A stretch of DNA of 38,875 bases from Vibrio sp. D404a. GTDB lineage: Bacteria > Pseudomonadota > Gammaproteobacteria > Enterobacterales > Vibrionaceae. Shown piece by piece: positions 1-7,792 of this stretch. Both the position numbers and the translations under genes were made by a program. The DNA lies in NCBI RefSeq assembly GCF_030248535.1, contig NZ_JAHGAJ010000038.1, positions 1 through 38,875 on the forward strand. Direction: 5' to 3'. How positions within the stretch are numbered: the stretch's first letter is position 1; every line of letters begins with the position of its first letter. The notes under the pieces are model-generated. The model was not told where the DNA came from. It searched no databases and saw nothing but the letters and a program-made list of their open reading frames with translations.

Positions 1-14
1 AAACTCTTCAATTT
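1..14 (-). rRNA. rrs: 5' end of 16S rRNA (partial, runs off left edge)
   Basis: Read on the minus strand these bases are AAATTGAAGAGTTT, the canonical first 14 bases of mature gammaproteobacterial 16S rRNA. Upstream lie a boxA, a conserved leader block and two strong promoters, so this is the start of an rRNA operon whose body lies outside the window to the left. Only the extreme 5' end is visible; the call depends on this short match together with the leader context. Confidence 0.88.
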
Positions 15-269
15 AAGATTTTGTGACTCAATGAATACTGATTACATTCCCTATTCTTACGAATAGTGACTGTGAATTGACTGTGCCGATAATAAATTAT
101 CGATTGGTCACTCAGTTCATTGAAATCATTTTGATACCGAAGTATCTGTTTGCCTTTGCTTATAAAAGCGAAAACAAACTTAGTGATATTCATCAACGAG
201 TGCCCACACAGATTGATAGGTTCTAATTTTTAAAGAGCTTTACTTTTTTGAGGCTTACCTCTCAAAGTG
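15..269 (-). other. rRNA operon leader region
   Basis: This is the transcribed leader between promoter P2 and 16S. Besides boxA it carries, on the minus strand, CAATCTGTGTGGGCACTCG (198-216), which I recognise from the same position in E. coli rrn leaders. No protein gene is supported here; the short open frame that crosses it is a by-product of the leader sequence. Confidence 0.8.
225..238 (-). promoter_or_regulatory. boxA antitermination element of rrn leader
   Basis: The minus strand reads GCTCTTTAAAAATT, close to the E. coli rrn boxA (GCTCTTTAACAATT). It is followed by the conserved leader block and then 16S. In E. coli this element recruits NusB, S10 and SuhB and prevents Rho-dependent termination of rRNA transcription. 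Confidence 0.85.
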
Positions 270-276
270 GACGGCC

Positions 277-304
277 ATTCTAGCGAATTAACATTCAGTG
301 TCAA
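277..304 (-). promoter_or_regulatory. rrn promoter P2
   Basis: On the minus strand the -35 is TTGACA (304-299), the spacer is 16 bp and the -10 is TAGAAT (282-277). It lies about 116 bp downstream of P1, the usual P1/P2 arrangement of rrn operons. Confidence 0.85.
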
Positions 305-392
305 ACACTTTTTGAAAATTAATTTCTTTTGAATTTTCGTCTTACTGATTACTGCTGAAGCCTTGTGGCGCCTGCCGTGTCAGTGAGGCGGC

Positions 393-420
393 ATTATAGA
401 GATACCTAAGAACTTGGCAA
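393..420 (-). promoter_or_regulatory. rrn promoter P1 with upstream AT-rich UP-like element
   Basis: On the minus strand the -35 is TTGCCA (420-415), the 16 bp spacer is followed by -10 TATAAT (398-393), and then a GC-rich discriminator GCCGCC. The discriminator is typical of ppGpp/DksA-sensitive rRNA promoters. The bases just upstream (421-450) are A/T-rich, as expected for an UP element bound by the RNA polymerase alpha subunit. Confidence 0.88.
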
Positions 421-481
421 CTACTTTTTCATAAAAATTGAATAAATAGGGGTTAACTGTCTAATAGTTCATCAAAACCAA

Positions 482-509
482 AAAAAGAGAGCATTTCTGC
501 TCTCTTTTT
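482..509 (-). terminator. Terminator after fre
   Basis: A perfect hairpin (AGAGAGC, loop ATTTCT on the plus strand, GCTCTCT) is flanked by A and T tracts, so it can work in both directions. It ends the leftward ubiD-ferredoxin-fre operon just before the rrn P1 promoter region. Confidence 0.85.
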
Positions 510-531
510 GAACGAATTAATACGCTTTTAG

Positions 532-1245
532 TTAAATAAATGCGTAGGCATCAGCATACATATGCTCGCGTTTCGCATCTTTTTTCTCAGTAAACTGTTC
601 TCTTGCAGCGCCTGCCATTTCAAAACGACCTGCAATATAGATGTCGTAATCAGCCAGAGACTCAAAGTTATGGTTAATTGCTTCTAGCACATTACCGGTT
701 TGACCGTTCCATGCTGCTGGTGCGTCTTCTACTACTGGCACGAAGTGAACATTGCTGTGCTTTTCTGCAATCTCAGTTAGTTCTGCTTTCGCGTAAAGCT
801 GGCGCTCATCTTTAGCCCCCCAGTATAGGTGAATCTCTTTTTGGCTATTCTGGGCGATACAGTGATCAAGAATAGAACGTACGTAACTGAAACCCGTACC
901 ACCAGCTACTAGTAATAGTGGACGATCGCTCTCTTCTTTTACCCAAGCGTCACCGTGAGGCGCATCAATCGCGATATCTCCATCTTCTGCTAGCGCTTTT
1001 TGCATAGCTTCTACTACTTCGAGTGCGTAAGCGTTATGTTCTGCGGCACCGATATGTAGCTCTAGTTCACCTTCGTGACGGCAAGGGCTGCTCGCAATTG
1101 AGAATGGGCGCTTATCTTTCTCGCCCATCTCTACCATAAGGTATTGGCCAGCTTTAAATGCTACTGGTGTTTCTGGGTGAAGTAGAATCTGGTACGTGTT
1201 ACACGCCAACGGCTCGATAGACTTCACTTTACATTTAATTGTCAT
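532..1245 (-). CDS. fre: NAD(P)H-flavin reductase
   Basis: This 237-residue protein is a cytosolic flavin reductase of the ferredoxin-NADP+ reductase fold. It reduces free FMN or riboflavin with NAD(P)H. The N-terminal flavin-binding barrel has RPFS (residues 46-49) and the C-terminal nucleotide domain has GGTGFS (115-120), both hallmark motifs. Length matches E. coli Fre (about 233) and the Vibrio LuxG relatives. The ATG follows GAGAGG at good spacing. It is the last gene of a leftward operon with ubiD and a 2Fe-2S ferredoxin; ubiD-fre adjacency is also known in E. coli. Free reduced flavin can serve UbiX/UbiD prenyl-FMN metabolism, iron reduction or luciferase; which applies here cannot be told from sequence. 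Confidence 0.93.
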   Translation of the reverse strand: MTIKCKVKSIEPLACNTYQILLHPETPVAFKAGQYLMVEMGEKDKRPFSIASSPCRHEGELELHIGAAEHNAYALEVVEAMQKALAEDGDIAIDAPHGDAWVKEESDRPLLLVAGGTGFSYVRSILDHCIAQNSQKEIHLYWGAKDERQLYAKAELTEIAEKHSNVHFVPVVEDAPAAWNGQTGNVLEAINHNFESLADYDIYIAGRFEMAGAAREQFTEKKDAKREHMYADAYAFI

Positions 1246-1265
1246 GCTATTCCTCTCACAGACCT

Positions 1266-1535
1266 TTAATCAGCAAAGGTCAGGACTAAATTACTTTCTG
1301 CTATTGCTTGGCAAGCGAAGATCCACCCTTGTTGCTGCTCTTTCTCTGTAAGCATTGGCTCAAGGTGGTAACTGACTTGCCCTTCTAGTTTTTTGCACAT
1401 GCACATCGCACAAGCGCCGACTTGGCAACGGTTGGGGAAGTTAATGTTGCTGTTGAGCGCAGCATCCAACACCGTTTGCCCTTTTTCTATATCGAAGGTG
1501 ATATTTTCTGGATACAAGACTACTTGGTAGCTCAT
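1266..1535 (-). CDS. Plant-type 2Fe-2S ferredoxin
   Basis: An 89-residue protein with the plant-type cluster-binding pattern CX4CX2C...C at Cys37, Cys42, Cys45 and Cys75; an extra Cys47 is present. It should be a soluble one-electron carrier. Its start overlaps the ubiD stop (ATGA) and fre begins 20 bases after its end, so the three genes are almost certainly cotranscribed and partly translationally coupled. Ferredoxin plus Fre together resemble the two halves of single-chain ferredoxin-reductases such as AscD/CDP-glucoseen reductase, hinting that the two may be redox partners. E. coli has no ferredoxin between ubiD and fre. Confidence 0.9.
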   Translation of the reverse strand: MSYQVVLYPENITFDIEKGQTVLDAALNSNINFPNRCQVGACAMCMCKKLEGQVSYHLEPMLTEKEQQQGWIFACQAIAESNLVLTFAD

Positions 1536-3376
1536 AAGATTCCTAGTTGTTCCCAGATACTATCAACTTTTTCGACAATCTTTGGATCTTTTGTAATGGG
1601 TGTGCCCCACTCGCGTCGACACTCTTGACCTTGAATCTTATTCGTCGCGTCCAATCCCATACGAGAGAGTAACGATGATTGTGATTCAAAAATCGTATCA
1701 CGCGCCGGATCCATTCGCGTGGTGATTGCCCAGATAATATCGTTCCAATCACGAACATTAACGTCGCCATCACACACAATCACGAACTTGTTATCAGCAA
1801 ACTGCTGCCAGATGGTTTCCATCACCTCTTTTGCATGATGCGCCTTCGTTTTCTCAATCGAAACCACGACCATGCTGCTATTGTTATTTTGCAGATGGAT
1901 ATCGATGATTTCTGGATGAGCTTGCTTGATCTGTTTTAGCGCTTGCTCGCATACCGGCTTGTCTTCACTTACAGCAGAAGCTTCAGGAAACAGTTCAAGC
2001 TCAGCATCCCACTTCTTGGTGATATCCAGCCCCATCTTAGAGCCTAAGCCAACAACTGGAGATGCAAAGTCGAGAGAATCAATAGGGGTGCTTTCTATCA
2101 TCAATGTGTCACGCTTAGGGCTCATATGTTCCGCCATCGCTGCAGTGACTTCAGACCAATCACGTGCATTAACACTCTCATCGCAGACCAGTACAAACTT
2201 GGTGTACATGAACTGACGTAAGAAAGACCATACCCCCATCATCACGCGCTTTGCATGACCCGGGTACTGTTTCTTCATGGTCACTACTGCCATTCGGTAT
2301 GAACACCCTTCAGGCGGTAGGTAGAAATCTTCAATTTCAGGGAACTGCTTTTGCAGAATTGGCACGAACACTTCGTTCAGCGCAACACCTAATACTGCAG
2401 GCTCATCTGGCGGACGGCCTGTATAGGTGCTGTGATAAATAGGGTCTTTACGCATGGTGATATGAGTAATCGTAAACACATGGTGTTTCTCTTTCTCATT
2501 GTAGTAACCCGTATGGTCACCGTATGGACCTTCATCAGCAAACTCATTCGGGTCGATGTAACCCTCCATCACGATTTCAGCGCTGGCTGGCACTTCAAGG
2601 GTGTTGCTCACCGATTTAACCACTTCCGTTTTGCTACCACGCAGCAGGCCTGCAAACGCGTACTCAGACAGGGTATCTGGTACAGGCGTTACTGCACCTA
2701 GAATAGTGGCAGGATCAGCGCCAAACGCGACCGATACTGGGAATGGTTTACCTGGGTTGGTTTCCATCCAATCACGTAGGTCGAGAGCGCCACCTCGGTG
2801 GGCAAGCCAACGCATGATGATCTTATTCTTGCCAATCTTCTGTTGGCGGTAGATACCCAAGTTTTGGCGTTTCTTGTTTGGCCCACGAGTAACGGTTAAA
2901 CCCCAAGTTAATAGAGGCGCAACGTCATCTGCCCAGCAGCTCATTACAGGCACTTTATCAAGGTCAACCTCATCACCCTGCCATACAATCTCTTGGCACG
3001 GCGCTTTACGAAGGCGCTTAGCTGGCATATTTAAGACTTGTTTAAAGACTGGGATTTTTTCTATCGCATCTTTAAAGCCTTTTGGCGGCTCTGGCTCTTT
3101 AAGATAAGCGAGTAGCTTACCTACTTCGCGTAACTCTTTAACGTCCTGACGCCCCATACCGATAGCAACACGCTCTGGCGTACCAAATAAGTTGGTCAAC
3201 ACAGGCATGTTATAGCCAATAGGGTTTTCAAATAGCAATGCGGGACCACCAGCACGCAGGGTGCGGTCACTGATTTCCGTCATTTCATAATCGGGATCGA
3301 CAGGGTGAGAAATGCGCTTTAGCTGACCAATCCCTTCTAGGTGATCGATAAAGTCGCGTAAATCCTTATAACTCAT
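1532..3376 (-). CDS. ubiD: UbiD prenyl-FMN decarboxylase with duplicated C-terminal region
   Basis: This is 3-octaprenyl-4-hydroxybenzoate decarboxylase, which uses prenylated FMN from UbiX in ubiquinone synthesis. Family motifs are clear: the prFMN/Mn site around LGIYRQQ (173-179) and RWLAHRGGA (189-197), and the acidic active-site stretch EGPYGDHTGYY (282-292). At 614 residues it is about 115 longer than E. coli UbiD (about 497). The extra length is an internal repeat: residues about 347-457 and 488-583 align through HAKxVM, FV(L/I)VCD, VNxRDW, PxRDT and SKMGLD/SRMGLD. The second copy, with the tail REWGTPITKDP, looks like the normal E. coli C-terminus. First gene of the ubiD-ferredoxin-fre operon; the start ATG gives the family N-terminus MSYKDLRDFI. 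Confidence 0.95.
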   Translation of the reverse strand: MSYKDLRDFIDHLEGIGQLKRISHPVDPDYEMTEISDRTLRAGGPALLFENPIGYNMPVLTNLFGTPERVAIGMGRQDVKELREVGKLLAYLKEPEPPKGFKDAIEKIPVFKQVLNMPAKRLRKAPCQEIVWQGDEVDLDKVPVMSCWADDVAPLLTWGLTVTRGPNKKRQNLGIYRQQKIGKNKIIMRWLAHRGGALDLRDWMETNPGKPFPVSVAFGADPATILGAVTPVPDTLSEYAFAGLLRGSKTEVVKSVSNTLEVPASAEIVMEGYIDPNEFADEGPYGDHTGYYNEKEKHHVFTITHITMRKDPIYHSTYTGRPPDEPAVLGVALNEVFVPILQKQFPEIEDFYLPPEGCSYRMAVVTMKKQYPGHAKRVMMGVWSFLRQFMYTKFVLVCDESVNARDWSEVTAAMAEHMSPKRDTLMIESTPIDSLDFASPVVGLGSKMGLDITKKWDAELELFPEASAVSEDKPVCEQALKQIKQAHPEIIDIHLQNNNSSMVVVSIEKTKAHHAKEVMETIWQQFADNKFVIVCDGDVNVRDWNDIIWAITTRMDPARDTIFESQSSLLSRMGLDATNKIQGQECRREWGTPITKDPKIVEKVDSIWEQLGIL

Positions 3377-3415
3377 AGGGCTTCTAATGCTGATTAATCT
3401 GCAAGCAGTATATCA

Positions 3416-3444
3416 AAAAGGGGCATCCTGAGATCCCCCTTTTT
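3416..3444 (-). terminator. Terminator after the 331-residue secreted-protein gene
   Basis: A hairpin with arms AAAAAGGGGCATC and GATCCCCCTTTTT around a CTGA loop has T tracts on both sides. It lies 28 bases beyond the stop of the upstream leftward gene and separates it from ubiD. Confidence 0.85.
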
Positions 3445-3472
3445 AGTAAGGTTATTGCGAGGTAAAACCCAG

Positions 3473-4468
3473 TTACGGTAGCACTTTCTGGATTACAGAG
3501 CTTTTAACTTGTGGGTTATCGTTAACTAAGTCTTGTAGCCAACCCGTGTGACCTTGTTTGGCCAACTCACGAGCAACCAATGGAGCGTCATCAGCAATAG
3601 CCATACGAGAAACTAAAAAGTCTTTCACCTCTTGTGAAAGCGGGTTCACTCTCGTCAGCAGAGTAATCGCTTCTTCTTTCAACCTCGGGTTCTTAGTTGC
3701 TGCCATGACCTGTTCAAGAGCAAATGGCGACTTACTCCCTGCCAAACGAACCAGTTCAGCCTGACTGTGATAATCAGCTTTCATCTTCCACAGAATTTGG
3801 TAAACCTCTGGATCTTCGCTGACTTGTGCCAAGCGTACGACCACTTCGGTCGATGGTAACCAACTCACGATTGGCGACTCGGTTAACTGTTTCGCTAGGT
3901 AATCCACCGCTTCAGGAGAGAGGCTGTCCAGTTCGCGGATTAACAGTGCCTCACGCGTCTGAACTTGATGTTCGGGGCCAGATAACCACTCTTTCAATTC
4001 CAAATCATGCTTTTCAGCGTTCAACACAAACACCAAGGTATTTTGGTCTGCGCGGAATTGTTTAATCAGGCGATTCGCTATAGATGGATAATTAAAGGCT
4101 GGAACCGTAAATTCATAGCCATCGCCACGCTCTAATACTTGATAGGTTGGCGTGATCGCTAATTGCTGTTCGATGAAGATCGACATTTTCGGTGTTAGCA
4201 CAATCTTTTGCTGCTCGAGCTTTTTGAGCAGTTGATAGCGTGCGACTTCTTGCTGGGGAAACGTAAGGCGTTCGAGTGCAAAGCGCAGTGAGTTCACTTC
4301 ATCACGCATCACTAACTCTAATAACTCAGAGGTCTTTTGATTTACTTGGTCATTCTCAAGCCAAGTTTCGACTGTTTGAGGAGACATCTCTGTAGCATAC
4401 GAAGCACCTACAGGGGCTAATAACAGTGAAGTAGACAGGAGTAATGACGACAACAGTCCATGTTGCAT
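3473..4468 (-). CDS. Exported helical-repeat protein of unknown function
   Basis: A 331-residue protein starting MQHGLLSSLLLSTSLLL, with a Sec-type signal peptide and a likely cleavage after ASYA (about residue 26). I prefer this ATG over an upstream in-frame one at 4516 because AAGGAAG precedes it and the signal peptide then begins at residue 1. The mature part is mostly charged, amphipathic helices; the C-terminal half (runs such as LAGSKSPFALEQVMAATKN) resembles HEAT/ARM-type helical repeats. No catalytic motif or cysteine pattern is seen. It is monocistronic between rho and ubiD, with a terminator on each side. I do not recognise a named family; a periplasmic scaffold or binding role would be a guess. 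Confidence 0.8.
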   Translation of the reverse strand: MQHGLLSSLLLSTSLLLAPVGASYATEMSPQTVETWLENDQVNQKTSELLELVMRDEVNSLRFALERLTFPQQEVARYQLLKKLEQQKIVLTPKMSIFIEQQLAITPTYQVLERGDGYEFTVPAFNYPSIANRLIKQFRADQNTLVFVLNAEKHDLELKEWLSGPEHQVQTREALLIRELDSLSPEAVDYLAKQLTESPIVSWLPSTEVVVRLAQVSEDPEVYQILWKMKADYHSQAELVRLAGSKSPFALEQVMAATKNPRLKEEAITLLTRVNPLSQEVKDFLVSRMAIADDAPLVARELAKQGHTGWLQDLVNDNPQVKSSVIQKVLP

Positions 4469-4529
4469 TTTAACTTCCTTGTAACACTTTTGGTTATTCT
4501 GCAAGCTGCCGACCAAAAATGCAAATAAA

Positions 4530-4553
4530 AAGCGCTCCCCTTAGGCAGCGCTT
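4530..4553 (-). terminator. Terminator after rho
   Basis: On the minus strand AGCGCTGCC-TAAG-GGGAGCGCT is followed directly by TTTTTAT, a strong intrinsic terminator 29 bases after the rho stop. Confidence 0.85.
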
Positions 4554-4581
4554 AGTCTTGGTTCTCAATAATCAGTCAAGA

Positions 4582-5841
4582 TTACTGACGACGCATTGCG
4601 TCAAAGAACTCATCATTGGTTTTTGTCATCGCTAGCTTGTCGATTAGGAATTCCATTGCATCGATTTCGCCCATTGGGTGAACAATCTTACGTAGGATCC
4701 ACATCTTCTGCAGTTCATCGTTCTTCGTCAGTAGTTCTTCACGACGAGTACCAGAGCGGTTGAAGTCGATTGCAGGGAAGACACGCTTCTCAGCGATCTT
4801 ACGGTTCAAGTGGATTTCCATGTTACCTGTACCCTTGAACTCTTCGTAGATAACTTCGTCCATCTTAGAACCAGTATCAACCAGTGCAGTTGCTAGGATA
4901 GTTAAGCTACCACCCTCTTCTACGTTACGTGCAGCACCGAAGAAACGCTTAGGACGGTGTAGTGCGTTCGCGTCAACACCACCAGTCAGTACCTTACCTG
5001 ATGAAGGTACTACGGTGTTGTATGCACGAGCTAGACGAGTGATAGAGTCAAGTAGGATAACCACGTCTTTCTTATGCTCAACAAGACGTTTTGCTTTCTC
5101 GATAACCATTTCTGCAACCTGTACGTGGCGAGATGCTGGCTCATCGAATGTCGATGCAACTACTTCACCTTTAACTAGGCGTTGCATCTCGGTTACTTCT
5201 TCTGGACGCTCATCGATTAGAAGTACCATTAGCTCACACTCTGGGTGGTTGTGAGCAATACTTTGTGCAATGTTCTGAAGCAACATTGTCTTACCCGCTT
5301 TAGGCGGAGCAACAATCAGACCACGCTGACCTTTACCGATTGGTGATGCAAGGTCTAGTACACGTGCTGTGATGTCTTCAGTAGAACCGTTACCGCGCTC
5401 CATAACCATACGCTCGTTAGCGTGTAGAGGGGTAAGGTTTTCAAATAGGATTTTGTTACGAGCGTTGTCTGGTTTGTCGTGGTTTACCGTGTTTACTTTA
5501 AGCAGTGCAAAGTAACGTTCGCCATCTTTAGGTGGGCGAATCTTTCCGGCAATTGAGTCACCAGTACGTAGGTTGAAACGACGAATCTGACTTGGCGATA
5601 CGTAAATGTCGTCAGGGCCAGCTAGGTATGAGCTGTCTGCGCTACGTAGGAAACCAAAACCGTCTTGCAGAATTTCTAGAACACCATCACCGAAGATGTC
5701 TTCACCACTTTTTGCATGTGCTTTTAGGATGGAGAAGATAATGTCCTGTTTTCTTAGACGAGCTAGGTTTTCTAGGCCTAGGCTTTCGCCAAGTTTAACA
5801 AGTTCAGATACAGGTCTGTTCTTCAGTTCTGTAAGATTCAT
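4582..5841 (-). CDS. rho: Transcription termination factor Rho
   Basis: The hexameric RNA-dependent ATPase that ends transcription at untranslated C-rich RNA. From this ATG the protein is 419 residues, exactly the E. coli length, and aligns with it without gaps. The N-terminal RNA-binding domain contains DGFGFLRS, the Walker A loop is PPKAGKT, and the Q/R-loop regions (ERPEEVTEM, SGKVLTGGVD) are intact. An in-frame TTG eight codons upstream (5865) is possible but adds residues absent from E. coli Rho. It has its own terminator. The 196-base gap up to trxA must hold the rho promoter and leader; Rho autoregulates through its leader in E. coli, but no leader peptide is obvious here. Confidence 0.97.
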   Translation of the reverse strand: MNLTELKNRPVSELVKLGESLGLENLARLRKQDIIFSILKAHAKSGEDIFGDGVLEILQDGFGFLRSADSSYLAGPDDIYVSPSQIRRFNLRTGDSIAGKIRPPKDGERYFALLKVNTVNHDKPDNARNKILFENLTPLHANERMVMERGNGSTEDITARVLDLASPIGKGQRGLIVAPPKAGKTMLLQNIAQSIAHNHPECELMVLLIDERPEEVTEMQRLVKGEVVASTFDEPASRHVQVAEMVIEKAKRLVEHKKDVVILLDSITRLARAYNTVVPSSGKVLTGGVDANALHRPKRFFGAARNVEEGGSLTILATALVDTGSKMDEVIYEEFKGTGNMEIHLNRKIAEKRVFPAIDFNRSGTRREELLTKNDELQKMWILRKIVHPMGEIDAMEFLIDKLAMTKTNDEFFDAMRRQ

Positions 5842-5984
5842 TGTGGTGGATGCTTGTTTAGTCAAAATAAGATCTGTTTTCTAGTTAAGAGGGATTCGGT
5901 CACAGGATCGACCAAGAAGAGAAATTTGTTCAATTAACGTGCGATAAATTATCACTAAAACTAAGCCTAGTCTATAGCTTAGAA

Positions 5985-6019
5985 AAAACAAAACCGTGCA
6001 TTTGTTAACTGCACGGTTT
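5985..6019 (-). terminator. Terminator after trxA
   Basis: The minus strand carries AAACCGTGCA, loop GTTAACAAA, TGCACGGTTT, then a T-rich tail. It lies 19 bases past the trxA stop and isolates trxA from rho. Confidence 0.87.
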
Positions 6020-6037
6020 CTTTTTATTGCTTGCCTA

Positions 6038-6364
6038 TTATAGGTTCGCGTCTAGGAACTCTTTCAGTTGAGTTTTAGACAGAGCACCAACTTTAGTTGC
6101 TGCTACGCCACCGTCTTTGAAAAGAAGTAGCGTTGGAATACCACGGATACCAAACTTAGGTGGTGTACCCGCGTTTTGGTCGATATTCAGTTTACCGATA
6201 GTGAGCTTACCTTCGTACTCGTCCGCGATTTCATCAAGAATCGGCGCAATCATTTTACATGGACCACACCATTCTGCCCAAAAATCAACAAGAACCGGGC
6301 CTGCAGCATTGATTACGTCGTTATCAAAACCTTCATCAGTAAGCTGCAAAATCTTATCACTCAT
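6038..6364 (-). CDS. trxA: Thioredoxin 1
   Basis: A 108-residue cytosolic thioredoxin that reduces protein disulfides and donates electrons to ribonucleotide reductase, PAPS reductase and DsbD. The redox motif WCGPC is at residues 32-36, the conserved Asp is in VDFWAEW and the cis-proline loop is GIRGIPTLLLF. The ATG of MSDKILQLTD was chosen (GGAGTGGA upstream) over an in-frame TTG four codons earlier; it gives the same N-terminus and length as E. coli TrxA. It is divergent from rhlB and upstream of rho, the same neighbourhood as in E. coli. Confidence 0.97.
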   Translation of the reverse strand: MSDKILQLTDEGFDNDVINAAGPVLVDFWAEWCGPCKMIAPILDEIADEYEGKLTIGKLNIDQNAGTPPKFGIRGIPTLLLFKDGGVAATKVGALSKTQLKEFLDANL

Positions 6365-6475
6365 CTTCCACTCCAATGTGTTTTTTAGAACTGGTTGGAT
6401 GATAACCAGTAAATAGATGCCCTATTGGAATGTATTTACTTTCGTATTGCAAGCTTAAGCTGATATTCTATAGCT

Positions 6476-7786
6476 ATGAAAAAGACGCATATCACAGAGC
6501 AAAAGTTCGCCGATTTGGATTTAAACGCCCAAGTCATTGAAGGATTGGAGAAAAAAGGGTTCGAATATTGTACCCCGATTCAAGCCTTGGCGCTGCCGGT
6601 ACTGCTCACCGGCCAAGACATCGCAGGCCAGGCCCAAACGGGCACTGGTAAAACGCTCGCGTTTCTTACTGCTACCTTTAACCACCTGCTAAAAACGCCT
6701 GAACACGAAGGTCGTAAGCCAAATCAGCCTCGTGCGATTATTATGGCTCCGACGCGCGAACTAGCGATTCAGATCTTTAACGATGCTGAACCTCTTATCG
6801 CAAGCACTGGTATTAAAGCGGCACTTGCCTACGGTGGCGAGAGCTACGATAAGCAGTTAGCTAAGCTAGAAGACGGTGTAGACGTTCTGATCGGTACTAC
6901 TGGCCGCATCATCGACTTCTACAAGCAGAAGGTATTTAATCTGAACCACATCCAAGCCGTTGTGCTGGATGAAGCGGACCGCATGTTCGATCTTGGTTTC
7001 ATTAAAGACATTCGCTTCTTGTTCCGTCGTATGCCTGAGCCAAAAGATCGCCTGAACATGCTGTTCTCTGCGACGCTTTCTTACCGCGTACAAGAATTGG
7101 CGTTTGAGCACATGCACAACCCTGAGCATGTTGTGGTTGAGCCTGAGCGTAAGACTGGTCACCGTATCAAAGAAGAGCTGTTCTACCCATCAAACGAACA
7201 CAAGATGGCACTGCTGCAAACTCTAATTGAAGAAGAGTGGCCTGAGCGTGCAATCATCTTTGCTAATACTAAGCACAAGTGTGAGTCTGTATGGGGCCAC
7301 CTTGCAGCTGACGGTCACCGTGTTGGCCTACTAACGGGTGATGTTCCTCAGAAGAAACGTGAAAAAATCCTTGAGCAGTTCACTAAGGGTGAAGTTGACC
7401 TCCTCGTTGCAACCGACGTTGCGGCACGTGGCCTACACATTCCTCAAGTAACTCACGTATTCAACTTCGACCTGCCGGACGATTGTGAAGATTACGTTCA
7501 CCGTATCGGTCGTACTGGCCGTGCTGGTGCAAGTGGTCACTCAATCAGTTTCGCTTGTGAAGATTACGCAATTAACCTTCCAACAATCGAAGAGTACATT
7601 GAGCACGCAATCCCAGTTTCTGACTACGATGCTTCGGCACTTATTGAAGATCTGCCAGCACCATTGCGCCTGCGCACGCGCAACCCGCAACAGCGCCGCT
7701 CAAACAACGGTGGTTCTCGTAACGGCAACCGTAAGCCGAACCAAAACCGTCGCCCACGCCAGCCGCGTCATAACAAGGAAGCTTAA
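6476..7786 (+). CDS. rhlB: DEAD-box ATP-dependent RNA helicase RhlB
   Basis: A 436-residue RNA helicase that in E. coli binds RNase E in the degradosome and unwinds structured RNA for decay. It shows the Q motif (CTPIQALALP), Walker A AQTGTGKT (53-60), DEAD (165-168), SAT (198-200), ATDVAARGLH and HRIGRTGRAG. The last ~45 residues are Arg/Asn-rich and basic, the usual RNA-binding tail, which differs in sequence from E. coli. It diverges from trxA and is followed six bases later by gppA, as in E. coli, so the pair forms an operon. Confidence 0.97.
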   Translation: MKKTHITEQKFADLDLNAQVIEGLEKKGFEYCTPIQALALPVLLTGQDIAGQAQTGTGKTLAFLTATFNHLLKTPEHEGRKPNQPRAIIMAPTRELAIQIFNDAEPLIASTGIKAALAYGGESYDKQLAKLEDGVDVLIGTTGRIIDFYKQKVFNLNHIQAVVLDEADRMFDLGFIKDIRFLFRRMPEPKDRLNMLFSATLSYRVQELAFEHMHNPEHVVVEPERKTGHRIKEELFYPSNEHKMALLQTLIEEEWPERAIIFANTKHKCESVWGHLAADGHRVGLLTGDVPQKKREKILEQFTKGEVDLLVATDVAARGLHIPQVTHVFNFDLPDDCEDYVHRIGRTGRAGASGHSISFACEDYAINLPTIEEYIEHAIPVSDYDASALIEDLPAPLRLRTRNPQQRRSNNGGSRNGNRKPNQNRRPRQPRHNKEA

Positions 7787-7792
7787 ACGCCT

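Noticed and set aside
8..196. 62-residue open frame on the minus strand at the left edge
   Set aside because: It lies wholly in the rRNA leader between boxA and 16S; transcript is rRNA precursor, not mRNA.
1532..3376. Frameshift or gene fusion as the reason for the long UbiD
   Set aside because: The frame is continuous and the extra part aligns with UbiD's own C-terminus, so duplication explains it better.
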